Source: Microbacteriaceae bacterium (lineage in GTDB: Bacteria; Actinomycetota; Actinomycetes; Actinomycetales; Microbacteriaceae). From it: a stretch of DNA of 64,000 nt. The notes beneath the pieces were generated by a model. It did not search any database and was not told where the DNA came from. It worked only from the letters and a program-made list of their open reading frames with translations. Both the position numbers and the translations under genes were made by a program. The stretch is from the NCBI GenBank assembly GCA_027487865.1, contig JAIYCT010000007.1:1-64000 (forward strand), given 5' to 3'. Below, one piece after another: positions 56,961 to 64,000 of this stretch (position 1 is the first letter of the stretch; every line of letters starts with the position of its first letter).

Positions 56961-57403
56961 TGTTTTGCCCATTTTGCAGACATGCAGATTCCAGGGTTAT
57001 TGACTCAAGAACCTCGGATGATGGATCAGCTATTCGCCGCAGAAGACAGTGTCCTGAGTGTCAGAAGCGCTTCACTACCTTAGAGACCGCCTCGCTCATG
57101 GTGACTAAGCGCAGCGGTGTAACCGAACCTTTTTCCAGGGACAAGATTGTTTCCGGTGTCCGCAAGGCTTGCCAGGGACGCCCCGTTACTGATGCCGACC
57201 TAGCTTTATTGGCCCAACAGGTCGAAGAGACGCTTCGGTCCTCGGGTGCTGCAACCATTGAGGCGCAGGACATTGGCCTGGCGATCCTGGAACCACTTCG
57301 TCAGTTGGACTACGTTGCGTTCATGCGCTTTGCCTCGGTTTACCAGGCTTGGGACTCGCTGGATGATTTTGAGCGGGCGATTTCGGATCTGCGGGGGAAC
57401 TAA
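56960..57403 (+). CDS. nrdR: Ribonucleotide reductase repressor NrdR
   Basis: NrdR represses ribonucleotide reductase genes in response to ATP and dATP. The 147 residues begin with a zinc ribbon (CPFC, then CPEC with KRFTTLE) and continue with an ATP-cone domain ([22 protein letters not shown] in parts). The ending [12 protein letters not shown] is typical. It is translationally coupled to hisD, a partnership also seen in some actinobacteria. Confidence 0.95.
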   Translation: MFCPFCRHADSRVIDSRTSDDGSAIRRRRQCPECQKRFTTLETASLMVTKRSGVTEPFSRDKIVSGVRKACQGRPVTDADLALLAQQVEETLRSSGAATIEAQDIGLAILEPLRQLDYVAFMRFASVYQAWDSLDDFERAISDLRGN

Positions 57404-57406
57404 CCC

Positions 57407-58402
57407 TTGTATCGGCTGCTCTTCAATCTCTTTTTCAAGCCGCTGGATGCGGAAACCTCCCACAAGATTGTTGACACCGCCCTGCGTCTAGCTTCCAAAG
57501 TGGGAGTTCTTCGGGCAAGCAAGCGCGAAAAGCCAATAACTGTAATGGGTCTTGGCTTTGAGAACCGCCTTGGGCTTGGAGCGGGGTTTGACAAAAACGC
57601 CCAGTTGGTCAGGCCGCTGCACGCCTTAGGTTTTGGGCACGTCGAAGTCGGCACCGTGACCTTCCACGCTCAACCGGGAAATCCAAAACCTCGATCCTTC
57701 CGCATTCCACAATACGATGCCCTGATCAATCGAATGGGCTTCAATAATGACGGTGCTGCTGTTATCGGCAAGCGCCTAGAGAAGCTTCGCCGGGACTACA
57801 CAAACCTTCCGGTGATTGGCGTGAATATCGGTAAGAGTCGAATTGTCGAGGCAAAAGATGCCGCCAATGACTATCGCGCCACCACCAAGCTGGTTGCCAG
57901 GGTTGCGGACTATCTGGCCGTAAACGTCTCATCGCCTAACACTCCAGGACTTAGGGATTTGCAGCAGGTTGAGTCACTGAGGCCGATTTTGCAGGCGGTT
58001 TTGGATGAGTGCCAAGGCAAGCCGGTGTTGGTGAAGGTTTCCCCAGACCTTGCCGATGACGACTTTATGGCGGTGCTAAAGCTGGTCCAGGACCTTGCGC
58101 TAACCGGTGTGATTATGACCAACACCACCACTAGACGTGACGGGGTTGGCGACTCTGAGATCTTGAAAGAGGCCGGCGGTCTTTCCGGACCAGTACTTGC
58201 TGCGCGCTCAATCGAGATGCTCCGGATTGCCAGAAGAGAACTGCCAAAAGAATTTGTAATCATCTCGGTGGGTGGAGTAAGTTCCGTTGTCCAAGCCGTC
58301 GAGCGCGTTCACCTTGGGGCAGATTTAGTGCAGGTTTACACCGGCTTGATCTACCAGGGTCCAGCCTGGCCTAGAAGACTTGCGAAAGCGCTAGCTAACT
58401 AG
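57407..58402 (+). CDS. pyrD: Dihydroorotate dehydrogenase, class 2
   Basis: PyrD oxidises dihydroorotate to orotate with a quinone acceptor. The 331 residues have the class 2 marks: an N-terminal helical membrane-contact region (YRLLFNLFFKPLDAETSH), GLGAGFDKNAQLV, NRMGFNNDG, and VNVSSPNTPGLRDLQ with the catalytic Ser. The TTG start lies three bases after nrdR with GGGGGA upstream. The stop is within CTAG, shared with the opposing aldo/keto reductase gene. Confidence 0.95.
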   Translation: MYRLLFNLFFKPLDAETSHKIVDTALRLASKVGVLRASKREKPITVMGLGFENRLGLGAGFDKNAQLVRPLHALGFGHVEVGTVTFHAQPGNPKPRSFRIPQYDALINRMGFNNDGAAVIGKRLEKLRRDYTNLPVIGVNIGKSRIVEAKDAANDYRATTKLVARVADYLAVNVSSPNTPGLRDLQQVESLRPILQAVLDECQGKPVLVKVSPDLADDDFMAVLKLVQDLALTGVIMTNTTTRRDGVGDSEILKEAGGLSGPVLAARSIEMLRIARRELPKEFVIISVGGVSSVVQAVERVHLGADLVQVYTGLIYQGPAWPRRLAKALAN

Positions 58403-59400
58403 CAAAGCCTTGCCTCAGGACTCTTGGTCTTAGCAGGATCGCGTTCAATAACATCTCCCAGAACCTCATCGACTTTGGCCATGATCTCCTGAGGAATCTC
58501 CACGCCGGAGGCTGCAAGGTTAGAAGTGATCTGCTCTGGCTTTGTGGCTCCAACAATCGCGGCAGCAACATTCTTGTTTTGAAGCACCCATGCAATTGCA
58601 AACTGAGCCATTGTGATACCAAGCTCGTCTGCCAGCGGCTTTAGCCCCTGCACACGGGTCAAGGTGGTCTCAGACATGAACTTCTCGATGATTCCCGAAA
58701 GATCCGGGTCTGCGGCTCTCGAACCTGCTGGGGCAGGTTGCCCAGGCAGGTACTTGCCGGTTAGTACACCCTGAGCCATTGGGGACCAGACAATTTGACT
58801 GAGCCCAAGCTCTTCAGAGGTCGGAACAACCTGTTCTTCGATTACTCGCCAAAGCATTGAGTACTGCGGTTGGTTGGAGATCAGCTTGAAACCAAGCTCC
58901 TTGGCCAAACGTTGACCCTCACGAATCTGCTGAGCATTCCACTCGGAAACTCCGACGTAAAGCACCTTGCCCATGCCAACCAGGTCTCCAAAGGCCTGCA
59001 TGGTCTCTTCAAGTGGAGTCTCGAAGTCAAAGCGGTGAGCCTGGTAGAGGTCGACATAGTCGGTCTGGAGGCGCTCAAGAGAACCGTTGATGGATTCCAT
59101 GATGTGCTTGCGGCTCAGACCGGTGTCATTTGGACCTTTGGCTGCAACCGGCCAGTAAACCTTGGTAAGAATCTCTAAACCTTCGCGGCGCTGACCCTTT
59201 AGTGCGTTACCCAAGACCGTCTCAGCAGCCTGATTAGCGTAAACATCGGCGGTGTCAAAGGTTGTTACGCCACCTTCGAGGGCAGCCCTAACGGTGCTAA
59301 GTGCCTGCTCATCCGCCACTTGAGATGCGTGAGTCAGCCAGTTTCCGTAGATGATCTCGGAGACTTTGAGGCCGGAGTTTCCTAAGTAGCGGTGTTGCAT
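58399..59400 (-). CDS. Aldo/keto reductase (Kv-beta/YghZ-like)
   Basis: The 333-residue protein is an NADPH-dependent aldo/keto reductase. The catalytic tetrad is visible: Asp and Tyr in TFDTADVYANQAAE, Lys in ILTKVYWP, His in YQAHRFD. The sequence group with GNSGLKVSEIIYGNW at the start resembles potassium-channel beta subunit-like reductases such as YghZ, which detoxify methylglyoxal and similar aldehydes. Substrate is unknown. AAGGGAG upstream supports ATG 59400. It follows the DUF3043 gene in the same direction. Confidence 0.9.
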   Translation of the reverse strand: MQHRYLGNSGLKVSEIIYGNWLTHASQVADEQALSTVRAALEGGVTTFDTADVYANQAAETVLGNALKGQRREGLEILTKVYWPVAAKGPNDTGLSRKHIMESINGSLERLQTDYVDLYQAHRFDFETPLEETMQAFGDLVGMGKVLYVGVSEWNAQQIREGQRLAKELGFKLISNQPQYSMLWRVIEEQVVPTSEELGLSQIVWSPMAQGVLTGKYLPGQPAPAGSRAADPDLSGIIEKFMSETTLTRVQGLKPLADELGITMAQFAIAWVLQNKNVAAAIVGATKPEQITSNLAASGVEIPQEIMAKVDEVLGDVIERDPAKTKSPEARLC

Positions 59401-59421
59401 TTTGAGCTCCCTTTGGGTTGA

Positions 59422-59964
59422 TTACTTCTCTAGTTTTGTGAAGCGGGCAACCTGAGGCTTTGGAATTCGAAGTGAGCGCATCTGAATCGAACGCATAGCT
59501 CCGTACCAGCCCAAGCCACCTTCAATGCGGTCAGCACCGAACTTTTGGGCGACACGCTTTTTGACCATGCGAGACACAAACCATGCATCGAGAGCGACAA
59601 TTCCGAACAATCCCCACATCGCAAACAGAGTGATCAGCTGGACCATATAGGAGTCAATAAAAGTTGCTAGCACCACAACGAATAGTCCCGGCAGCACCAT
59701 TTCACCAGCGGTAAAGCGAGCATCCACCAAGTCGCGCGCATACTTACGCTGCGGTCCGCGGTCACGCAGGGTTAGATAGCGCTCGTCGCCTGCCATCATG
59801 CCCTCGCGAGCCTTTGTGCGCTCCTCGCGGACCTTCTGGCGCTCTGCCTGCTTGGCTTCCTTACTGCGGTCTCCAACTAGCGGCCGGATTCTGGCCTGCT
59901 CCTGCTCTTTGCGGGACGGGGTTGGCTGGCCCTTTTTTGCGCCGGGAGTGCGGTTTTCGCTCAT
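59422..59964 (-). CDS. DUF3043 membrane protein
   Basis: The protein has about 180 residues: a long, highly charged N-terminal half rich in Arg, Lys and Glu (PTPSRKEQEQARIRPL), the family segment GPQRKYARDLVDAR, two membrane helices (about 95-140), and a basic C-terminus. DUF3043 is an uncharacterised actinobacterial family often found close to the erpA/ctaC region. The second of two ATG codons (59964) has a better distance from AAAGG than the first (59967). Confidence 0.88.
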   Translation of the reverse strand: MSENRTPGAKKGQPTPSRKEQEQARIRPLVGDRSKEAKQAERQKVREERTKAREGMMAGDERYLTLRDRGPQRKYARDLVDARFTAGEMVLPGLFVVVLATFIDSYMVQLITLFAMWGLFGIVALDAWFVSRMVKKRVAQKFGADRIEGGLGWYGAMRSIQMRSLRIPKPQVARFTKLEK

Positions 59965-59999
59965 CATCGCCTTTCGAGATATGCCACTAGATTAGCGTC

Positions 60000-61403
60000 A
60001 TGACATTTGCATCTAGACCACTTGACCCAGCACTTGTTGAACCGGTTGCGGGCTTCATTGGTGATTCCTTCCCTCAGGCCATTGGCCAATTGGGTGAAAT
60101 GGTGAAGATTCCAGGTATTGCCTGGGAGGCATTTGATGCCAACAACCTTGAAAGATCAGCCGAGCTGGTTGCCAAGTACTTCTCAGACCTTGGCTTTTTT
60201 GACTGGGTGGAGATTCGTCGGGCACCAAAGCCAAATGGCCAAATGGGGTCACCGGCGATTGTGGCTAGACGCGCTGGGAAGCCAGAGCGTCCACACGTTT
60301 TGCTTTACGCACACCACGATGTTCAGCCACCGGGGGATAGCGCACTTTGGGAGACCGACCCTTTCACCGCAACTCTCAAAGGCGATCGACTATTTGGTCG
60401 CGGTGTCTCTGATGATAAAAGCGGAATTATCACCCACCTCTACGCAATTCGCGCCCTGCAAGAACTTGCTGCAGAAGTGGACCTGGGTATTTCGATCTTC
60501 ATCGAGGGCGAAGAAGAGGCAGGCTCGGAGTCCTTTGACAACTTCCTAGCGGAAAATCGGGAAGATCTGGCTGCAGATCTAATCATCGTCGCTGACAGCG
60601 CCAACTGGTCAACTGAAATCCCAGCGCTCACCACCAGCCTCAGGGGAATGGTGTCACAGGTCTTGACGGTAAAAACCCTGGACCACGCCGTTCACTCCGG
60701 CATGTTCGGCGGACCCCTGCCAGATGCCATGACCGCCATGATCAAGTTGCTAGCCACGCTCACCACCGAGGCCGGCGATGTTGCCGTCAAGGGACTGAAT
60801 TCAATCAAGTGTGATGATTTGCCACTCGAGGAAGCAGAGTTCGCCGCTCTGGCTGGCCTTTTGGAGGGCGTCAAGCCCATGGGAACCAAGTCTTTGGTTC
60901 AGCAAACATGGGGCGAGCCAGCAATCACAGTCATCGGTATCGATGCACCAACTGTTGCCCTCTCCTCAAATACCGCGCAGCCCTCAATCAGCGCCAAGAT
61001 CTCAATGCGAATCGCACCGGACCAAGACCCACTAGAAGCGCTGAAACTTTTACAGCAACACCTGTTGGATCACGCACCGTTCGGAGCTCACGTTGAACTG
61101 GGCGCGATTGAAAAAGGCCCTGGCTACTTAGCTAAGGAGGGCTGGGGATCGACCCTGGCGCACGAAGTCTTTAGTGCAGCATGGCCTCAGAAGTCCGTGA
61201 ACATTGGAATTGGCGGCTCGATACCGTTTATTTCGACCTTCGCAACGATGTTCCCAAATGCGGAAATCATGGTCACTGGAGTGGAAGAGCCAGATTCCAG
61301 AGCGCACTCGCCAAATGAATCGCAACACCTGCCAACTCTCAAACGAGCCATGACCGCGGAAGCATTGCTTTTGCTGCATGGGAATCAACTGACCCGGGAT
61401 TAG
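60000..61403 (+). CDS. M20-family dipeptidase
   Basis: This 467-residue zinc peptidase belongs to the M20 family. Metal and catalytic residues are in LLYAHHDVQPPGD, GRGVSDDKSG, FIEGEEEAGSES and DSRAHSPNES. Similar actinobacterial proteins are annotated as cytoplasmic dipeptidases. There is no signal peptide. TAGATT (59988-59993) ends six bases before the ATG and no Shine-Dalgarno is seen, so the transcript is probably leaderless. The divergent DUF3043 gene starts 35 bases upstream. Confidence 0.92.
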   Translation: MTFASRPLDPALVEPVAGFIGDSFPQAIGQLGEMVKIPGIAWEAFDANNLERSAELVAKYFSDLGFFDWVEIRRAPKPNGQMGSPAIVARRAGKPERPHVLLYAHHDVQPPGDSALWETDPFTATLKGDRLFGRGVSDDKSGIITHLYAIRALQELAAEVDLGISIFIEGEEEAGSESFDNFLAENREDLAADLIIVADSANWSTEIPALTTSLRGMVSQVLTVKTLDHAVHSGMFGGPLPDAMTAMIKLLATLTTEAGDVAVKGLNSIKCDDLPLEEAEFAALAGLLEGVKPMGTKSLVQQTWGEPAITVIGIDAPTVALSSNTAQPSISAKISMRIAPDQDPLEALKLLQQHLLDHAPFGAHVELGAIEKGPGYLAKEGWGSTLAHEVFSAAWPQKSVNIGIGGSIPFISTFATMFPNAEIMVTGVEEPDSRAHSPNESQHLPTLKRAMTAEALLLLHGNQLTRD

Positions 61404-61430
61404 TTAAACTAGATACAAATTGGAGGCAAA

Positions 61431-61772
61431 ATGACCGAAGTACTAGCTCACGGAGTGAAGCTGACCGACACCGCGGTGTCAAAGGTTAAAGCGCTACTTG
61501 CTGCAGAGGGTCGCGACGACCTACGTCTGAGGGTTGCTGTTGAGCCCGGTGGCTGCTCCGGTTTGATCTATCAACTTTTCTTTGACGAACAGCTCGAGGA
61601 AGTCGACGCGGTTGTTGAATACAACGGCGTTGAGGTAGTGGTTGACCAGATGAGCGTGCCTTATCTAGATGGGGCTTCGATTGATTTTGAGGACACAATC
61701 CAGAAGCAAGGTTTCACTATCGACAACCCGAACGCTGCCGGAAGCTGCGCTTGTGGAGATTCATTTAGCTAA
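61431..61772 (+). CDS. erpA: Iron-sulfur insertion protein ErpA (HesB/IscA)
   Basis: The protein is an A-type iron-sulfur carrier of 113 residues with the three cluster cysteines: one in EPGGCSGLIYQ and two in GSCACGDSF near the C-terminus. In actinobacteria it lies next to the cytochrome oxidase genes (Rv2204c near ctaC). TTGGAGGC seven bases before ATG 61431 is a strong ribosome site. Confidence 0.94.
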   Translation: MTEVLAHGVKLTDTAVSKVKALLAAEGRDDLRLRVAVEPGGCSGLIYQLFFDEQLEEVDAVVEYNGVEVVVDQMSVPYLDGASIDFEDTIQKQGFTIDNPNAAGSCACGDSFS

Positions 61773-61850
61773 TTGGGCGCAAACACGGCAAATTCCAGCC
61801 TCCCGCGGGCTAGAATTAGCTCATAAACTGCAGTGTTTAAGGATGCCTCA

Positions 61851-62705
61851 TTGAGTAAGAATCGTCGTGGAATAGCCCTGGTGGCCACGTCTATAGCAAG
61901 CGTTTTGTTCCTAGCCGGCTGCAGCCCTCAACTTGAGCGTGGTTTCCTACCGGACGCCTCTGGCGTTACCAACCACACCGATCGAATTATTGGCCTGTGG
62001 ACCACATCATGGATTGTGTTGATGGCTGTTGGATTCGTATCTTGGGCATTGATGGCCTGGGCATTGGTTGTCTACCGCCGACGCAAGGGCGAGACCGGGA
62101 TGCCGGCGCAGCTTCGATACAACATGCCAATCGAGACCCTCTTCACCGTTGTGCCACTGATTTTGGTATTGGGCTTCTTCGCTTTTACCGCTCGTGACAT
62201 GCAGGCCATTGAGGCCAAGAATGAGAACCCGGATATTTCCATTTCGGTCATTGCTAAGCAGTGGAGCTGGGACTTCAACTACGTAAACGAGCAGGTCTAC
62301 TTCTCGGGCATCCAGGCTCAGTTCACCGGCGAAGAAGAGAACATCTCTGAGACGCTTCCAACCCTTTACCTCCCGGTCAACAAGACCGTAAAGATCGACC
62401 TGAGTTCGCGAGACGTGATCCACTCCTTCTGGGTAATTGACTTCTTGTATAAGAAAGACATGTTCCCCGGTCTTACTAACCACATGTATTTCACTCCTAC
62501 CAAGGAGGGCACCTACGCGGGCAAATGTGCGGAGCTTTGTGGCGAATACCACTCAATGATGTTGTTCCAAGTAAAGGTCGTCTCTGAACAAGAGTATGCC
62601 GCTTACATTGCTGAACTAGCGGCCAAGGGTAACGTTGGTCAGCTCTCAAATGATTACGACAGAAACCAAAACCTACCTGGCAATAACCCAGAGATAAGGG
62701 GATAG
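61851..62705 (+). CDS. ctaC: Cytochrome c oxidase subunit II
   Basis: CtaC carries the CuA centre that accepts electrons for the aa3 oxidase. The 284 residues have a lipoprotein signal peptide (VLFLAGC), two membrane helices, and the CuA ligands in [13 protein letters not shown], plus His in [11 protein letters not shown] 61851 is chosen since AAGGA lies seven bases upstream; GTG 61833 is an alternative with no ribosome site. TAGAAT at 61811-61816 may be the -10 box. The oxidase is of the actinobacterial type, in which subunit II is usually fed by a bc1 complex. Confidence 0.94.
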   Translation: MSKNRRGIALVATSIASVLFLAGCSPQLERGFLPDASGVTNHTDRIIGLWTTSWIVLMAVGFVSWALMAWALVVYRRRKGETGMPAQLRYNMPIETLFTVVPLILVLGFFAFTARDMQAIEAKNENPDISISVIAKQWSWDFNYVNEQVYFSGIQAQFTGEEENISETLPTLYLPVNKTVKIDLSSRDVIHSFWVIDFLYKKDMFPGLTNHMYFTPTKEGTYAGKCAELCGEYHSMMLFQVKVVSEQEYAAYIAELAAKGNVGQLSNDYDRNQNLPGNNPEIRG

Positions 62706-62710
62706 GGCAA

Positions 62711-64000
62711 ATGGCAACCACACTCACTCCAACGCTGACGAATCCAGTTTCGTTCACTCCTAAGCGTTCCAAGGGTCAGATCTTGGTCGACTGGCTAACC
62801 ACCACCGACCACAAGAAAATCGGTTACCTGTACCTGATCACCTCTTTCCTTTACTTCATGATCGGTGGCGTCATGGCGCTGATCATTCGCGCCCAGCTCA
62901 CCTTGCCTGGCCTTGACATCGTCGCTTCCAAAGAGCAGTACAACCAGCTATTCACCATGCACGGCACCATCATGCTTTTGATGTTCGCAACCCCACTTTT
63001 TGCCGGTTTTGCAAACGTTTTGATGCCGGTCCAGATTGGTGCACCAGATGTTGCCTTCCCTCGACTAAACGCAATCGCTTACTGGTTCTATAACTTCGGT
63101 AGCTTGATAGCCGTTTCCGGCTTCTTCACCCCGCAGGGTGCTGCGTCGTTTGGTTGGTTTGCCTACGCGCCACTTTCAAACACCACTTTCTCGCCGGGAA
63201 TTGGTGGAGATCTGTGGGTATTCGGTCTAGCGCTCTCTGGATTCGGAACAATTCTGGGTGGTGTGAACTTCATCACCACAATCATCACCATGCGAGCTCC
63301 TGGTATGACCATGTGGCGCATGCCGATCTTTACCTGGAACACCTTGGTGACTTCGATTCTGGTAATCATGTGTTTCCCACCGCTAGCGGCGGCGCTATTC
63401 GCTCTCGGTGCCGACCGTAAGTTCGGTGCACACATCTTCGATCCTGAGAACGGTGGAGCCATGCTGTGGCAGCACCTGTTCTGGTTCTTCGGTCACCCAG
63501 AGGTTTACATCTTGGCCTTGCCGTTCTTTGGAATTGTTTCTGAGATTTTCCCGGTCTTCAGCCGCAAACCAATCTTTGGTTACAGGACCTTGGTTTACGC
63601 AACGATCTCGATTGCGGCTCTTTCGATGACGGTGTGGGCTCACCACATGTACGTCACCGGTCAGGTACTACTGCCATTCTTCGCATTCACGACGATGCTG
63701 ATTGCGGTCCCCACCGGTGTGAAAATCTTTAACTGGATTGGAACGATGTGGAAGGGATCAATTACCTTCGAGACGCCAATGCTTTTCAGCTTGGGCTTCC
63801 TAGTGAGCTTCGTGTTCGGTGGACTAACCGGTGTGATCTTGGCATCTCCTGTTTTGGACTTCCACCTATCCGACAGCTACTTCGTGGTGGCACACTTCCA
63901 CTACGTGGTCTTTGGAACAGTGGTCTTTGCGATGTTCGCGGGCTTCTACTTCTGGTGGCCAAAGTTCACCGGCAAGATGTTGAACGAGCGCCTAGGAAAG
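62711..64000 (+). CDS. ctaD: Cytochrome c oxidase subunit I, 5' part (runs off window)
   Basis: CtaD is the catalytic heme-copper subunit. From ATG 62711 the frame is open to the last base, giving 430 residues without the C-terminus. Early residues are [17 protein letters not shown]; the heme ligand region includes [11 protein letters not shown], the CuB and cross-linked Tyr motif is [14 protein letters not shown], and [10 protein letters not shown] and HFHYVVFG give the remaining CuB and heme ligands. The proton-channel segments indicate the A-type oxidase. The gene follows ctaC by five bases. Confidence 0.96.
   Translation, partial: MATTLTPTLTNPVSFTPKRSKGQILVDWLTTTDHKKIGYLYLITSFLYFMIGGVMALIIRAQLTLPGLDIVASKEQYNQLFTMHGTIMLLMFATPLFAGFANVLMPVQIGAPDVAFPRLNAIAYWFYNFGSLIAVSGFFTPQGAASFGWFAYAPLSNTTFSPGIGGDLWVFGLALSGFGTILGGVNFITTIITMRAPGMTMWRMPIFTWNTLVTSILVIMCFPPLAAALFALGADRKFGAHIFDPENGGAMLWQHLFWFFGHPEVYILALPFFGIVSEIFPVFSRKPIFGYRTLVYATISIAALSMTVWAHHMYVTGQVLLPFFAFTTMLIAVPTGVKIFNWIGTMWKGSITFETPMLFSLGFLVSFVFGGLTGVILASPVLDFHLSDSYFVVAHFHYVVFGTVVFAMFAGFYFWWPKFTGKMLNERLGK

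Overview
The window reads as a stretch of core chromosome from a small-genome actinobacterium, most likely a freshwater Microbacteriaceae of the Luna type (Rhodoluna/Aquiluna relatives). This placement rests on gene order and family content, not on a database search. Supporting signs are moderate GC, frequent GTG and TTG starts, almost no intergenic DNA, and actinobacterial hallmark genes (tlyA, garA, ftsR-like MerR, Wag31-type DivIVA, SepF, a Rv2175c-like HTH protein, DUF3040, DUF3043, an ErpA/CtaC/CtaD block). Gene order follows several Mycobacterium tuberculosis segments with individual genes dropped. No stretch over 300 bases lacks a gene or RNA.

Layout. 1-780: 3' end of 23S rRNA, spacer hairpin, 5S rRNA and terminator. 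806-16358: one nearly continuous plus-strand run with translational overlaps: TPR-like protein, HAD phosphatase, a 35-residue protein, tlyA, nadK, recN, pyrG, xerD, parA, scpA, scpB, rluB, aroH, tyrA, cmk, der, ldh. 16423-18953: tRNA-Pro and a large secreted GLUG-repeat protein, the only clearly accessory gene. 19072-22284: CDP-alcohol phosphatidyltransferase, garA, two MerR regulators, an opposing ParA-like ATPase. 22348-33047: pyruvate carboxylase, peptide deformylase, acyl-CoA ligase, ROK glucokinase, plsC, aroG, Rv2175c-like protein, polyprenyl diphosphate synthase, DUF3040. 33112-51556: the division and cell wall cluster from mraZ to divIVA, then lspA and rluD. 51591-64000: dnaE, flavin reductase, hisD, nrdR, pyrD, aldo/keto reductase, DUF3043, M20 peptidase, erpA, ctaC and the 5' part of ctaD, which runs off the window.

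How the parts work together. The dcw cluster supplies nearly the whole cytoplasmic and lipid-linked peptidoglycan pathway (MurC, D, E, F, MraY, MurG), the septal synthase pair FtsW/FtsI, and the divisome and pole proteins FtsL, FtsQ, FtsZ, SepF and DivIVA. It is headed by MraZ, with a triple AAAGTGG operator in front of mraZ and a long stem-loop matching the mraW RNA class in front of rsmH. ParA, ScpA, ScpB and XerD form a chromosome maintenance group. GarA and the FtsR-like regulator sit together as in other actinobacteria.

The most notable signals are architectural. Four of five convergent gene pairs overlap by exactly four bases, so that one CTAG (or TTAG) holds both stop codons. Several transcription units appear leaderless, with a TANNNT -10 box 6-8 bases before a start codon that lacks a good Shine-Dalgarno. 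MurE has a changed substrate motif, GarA keeps only one of the two N-terminal phosphosite positions, and the Rv2175c-like protein lacks its usual kinase neighbour. I found no CRISPR array, prophage, insertion sequence or defence island, and nothing that I would call a wholly new system.
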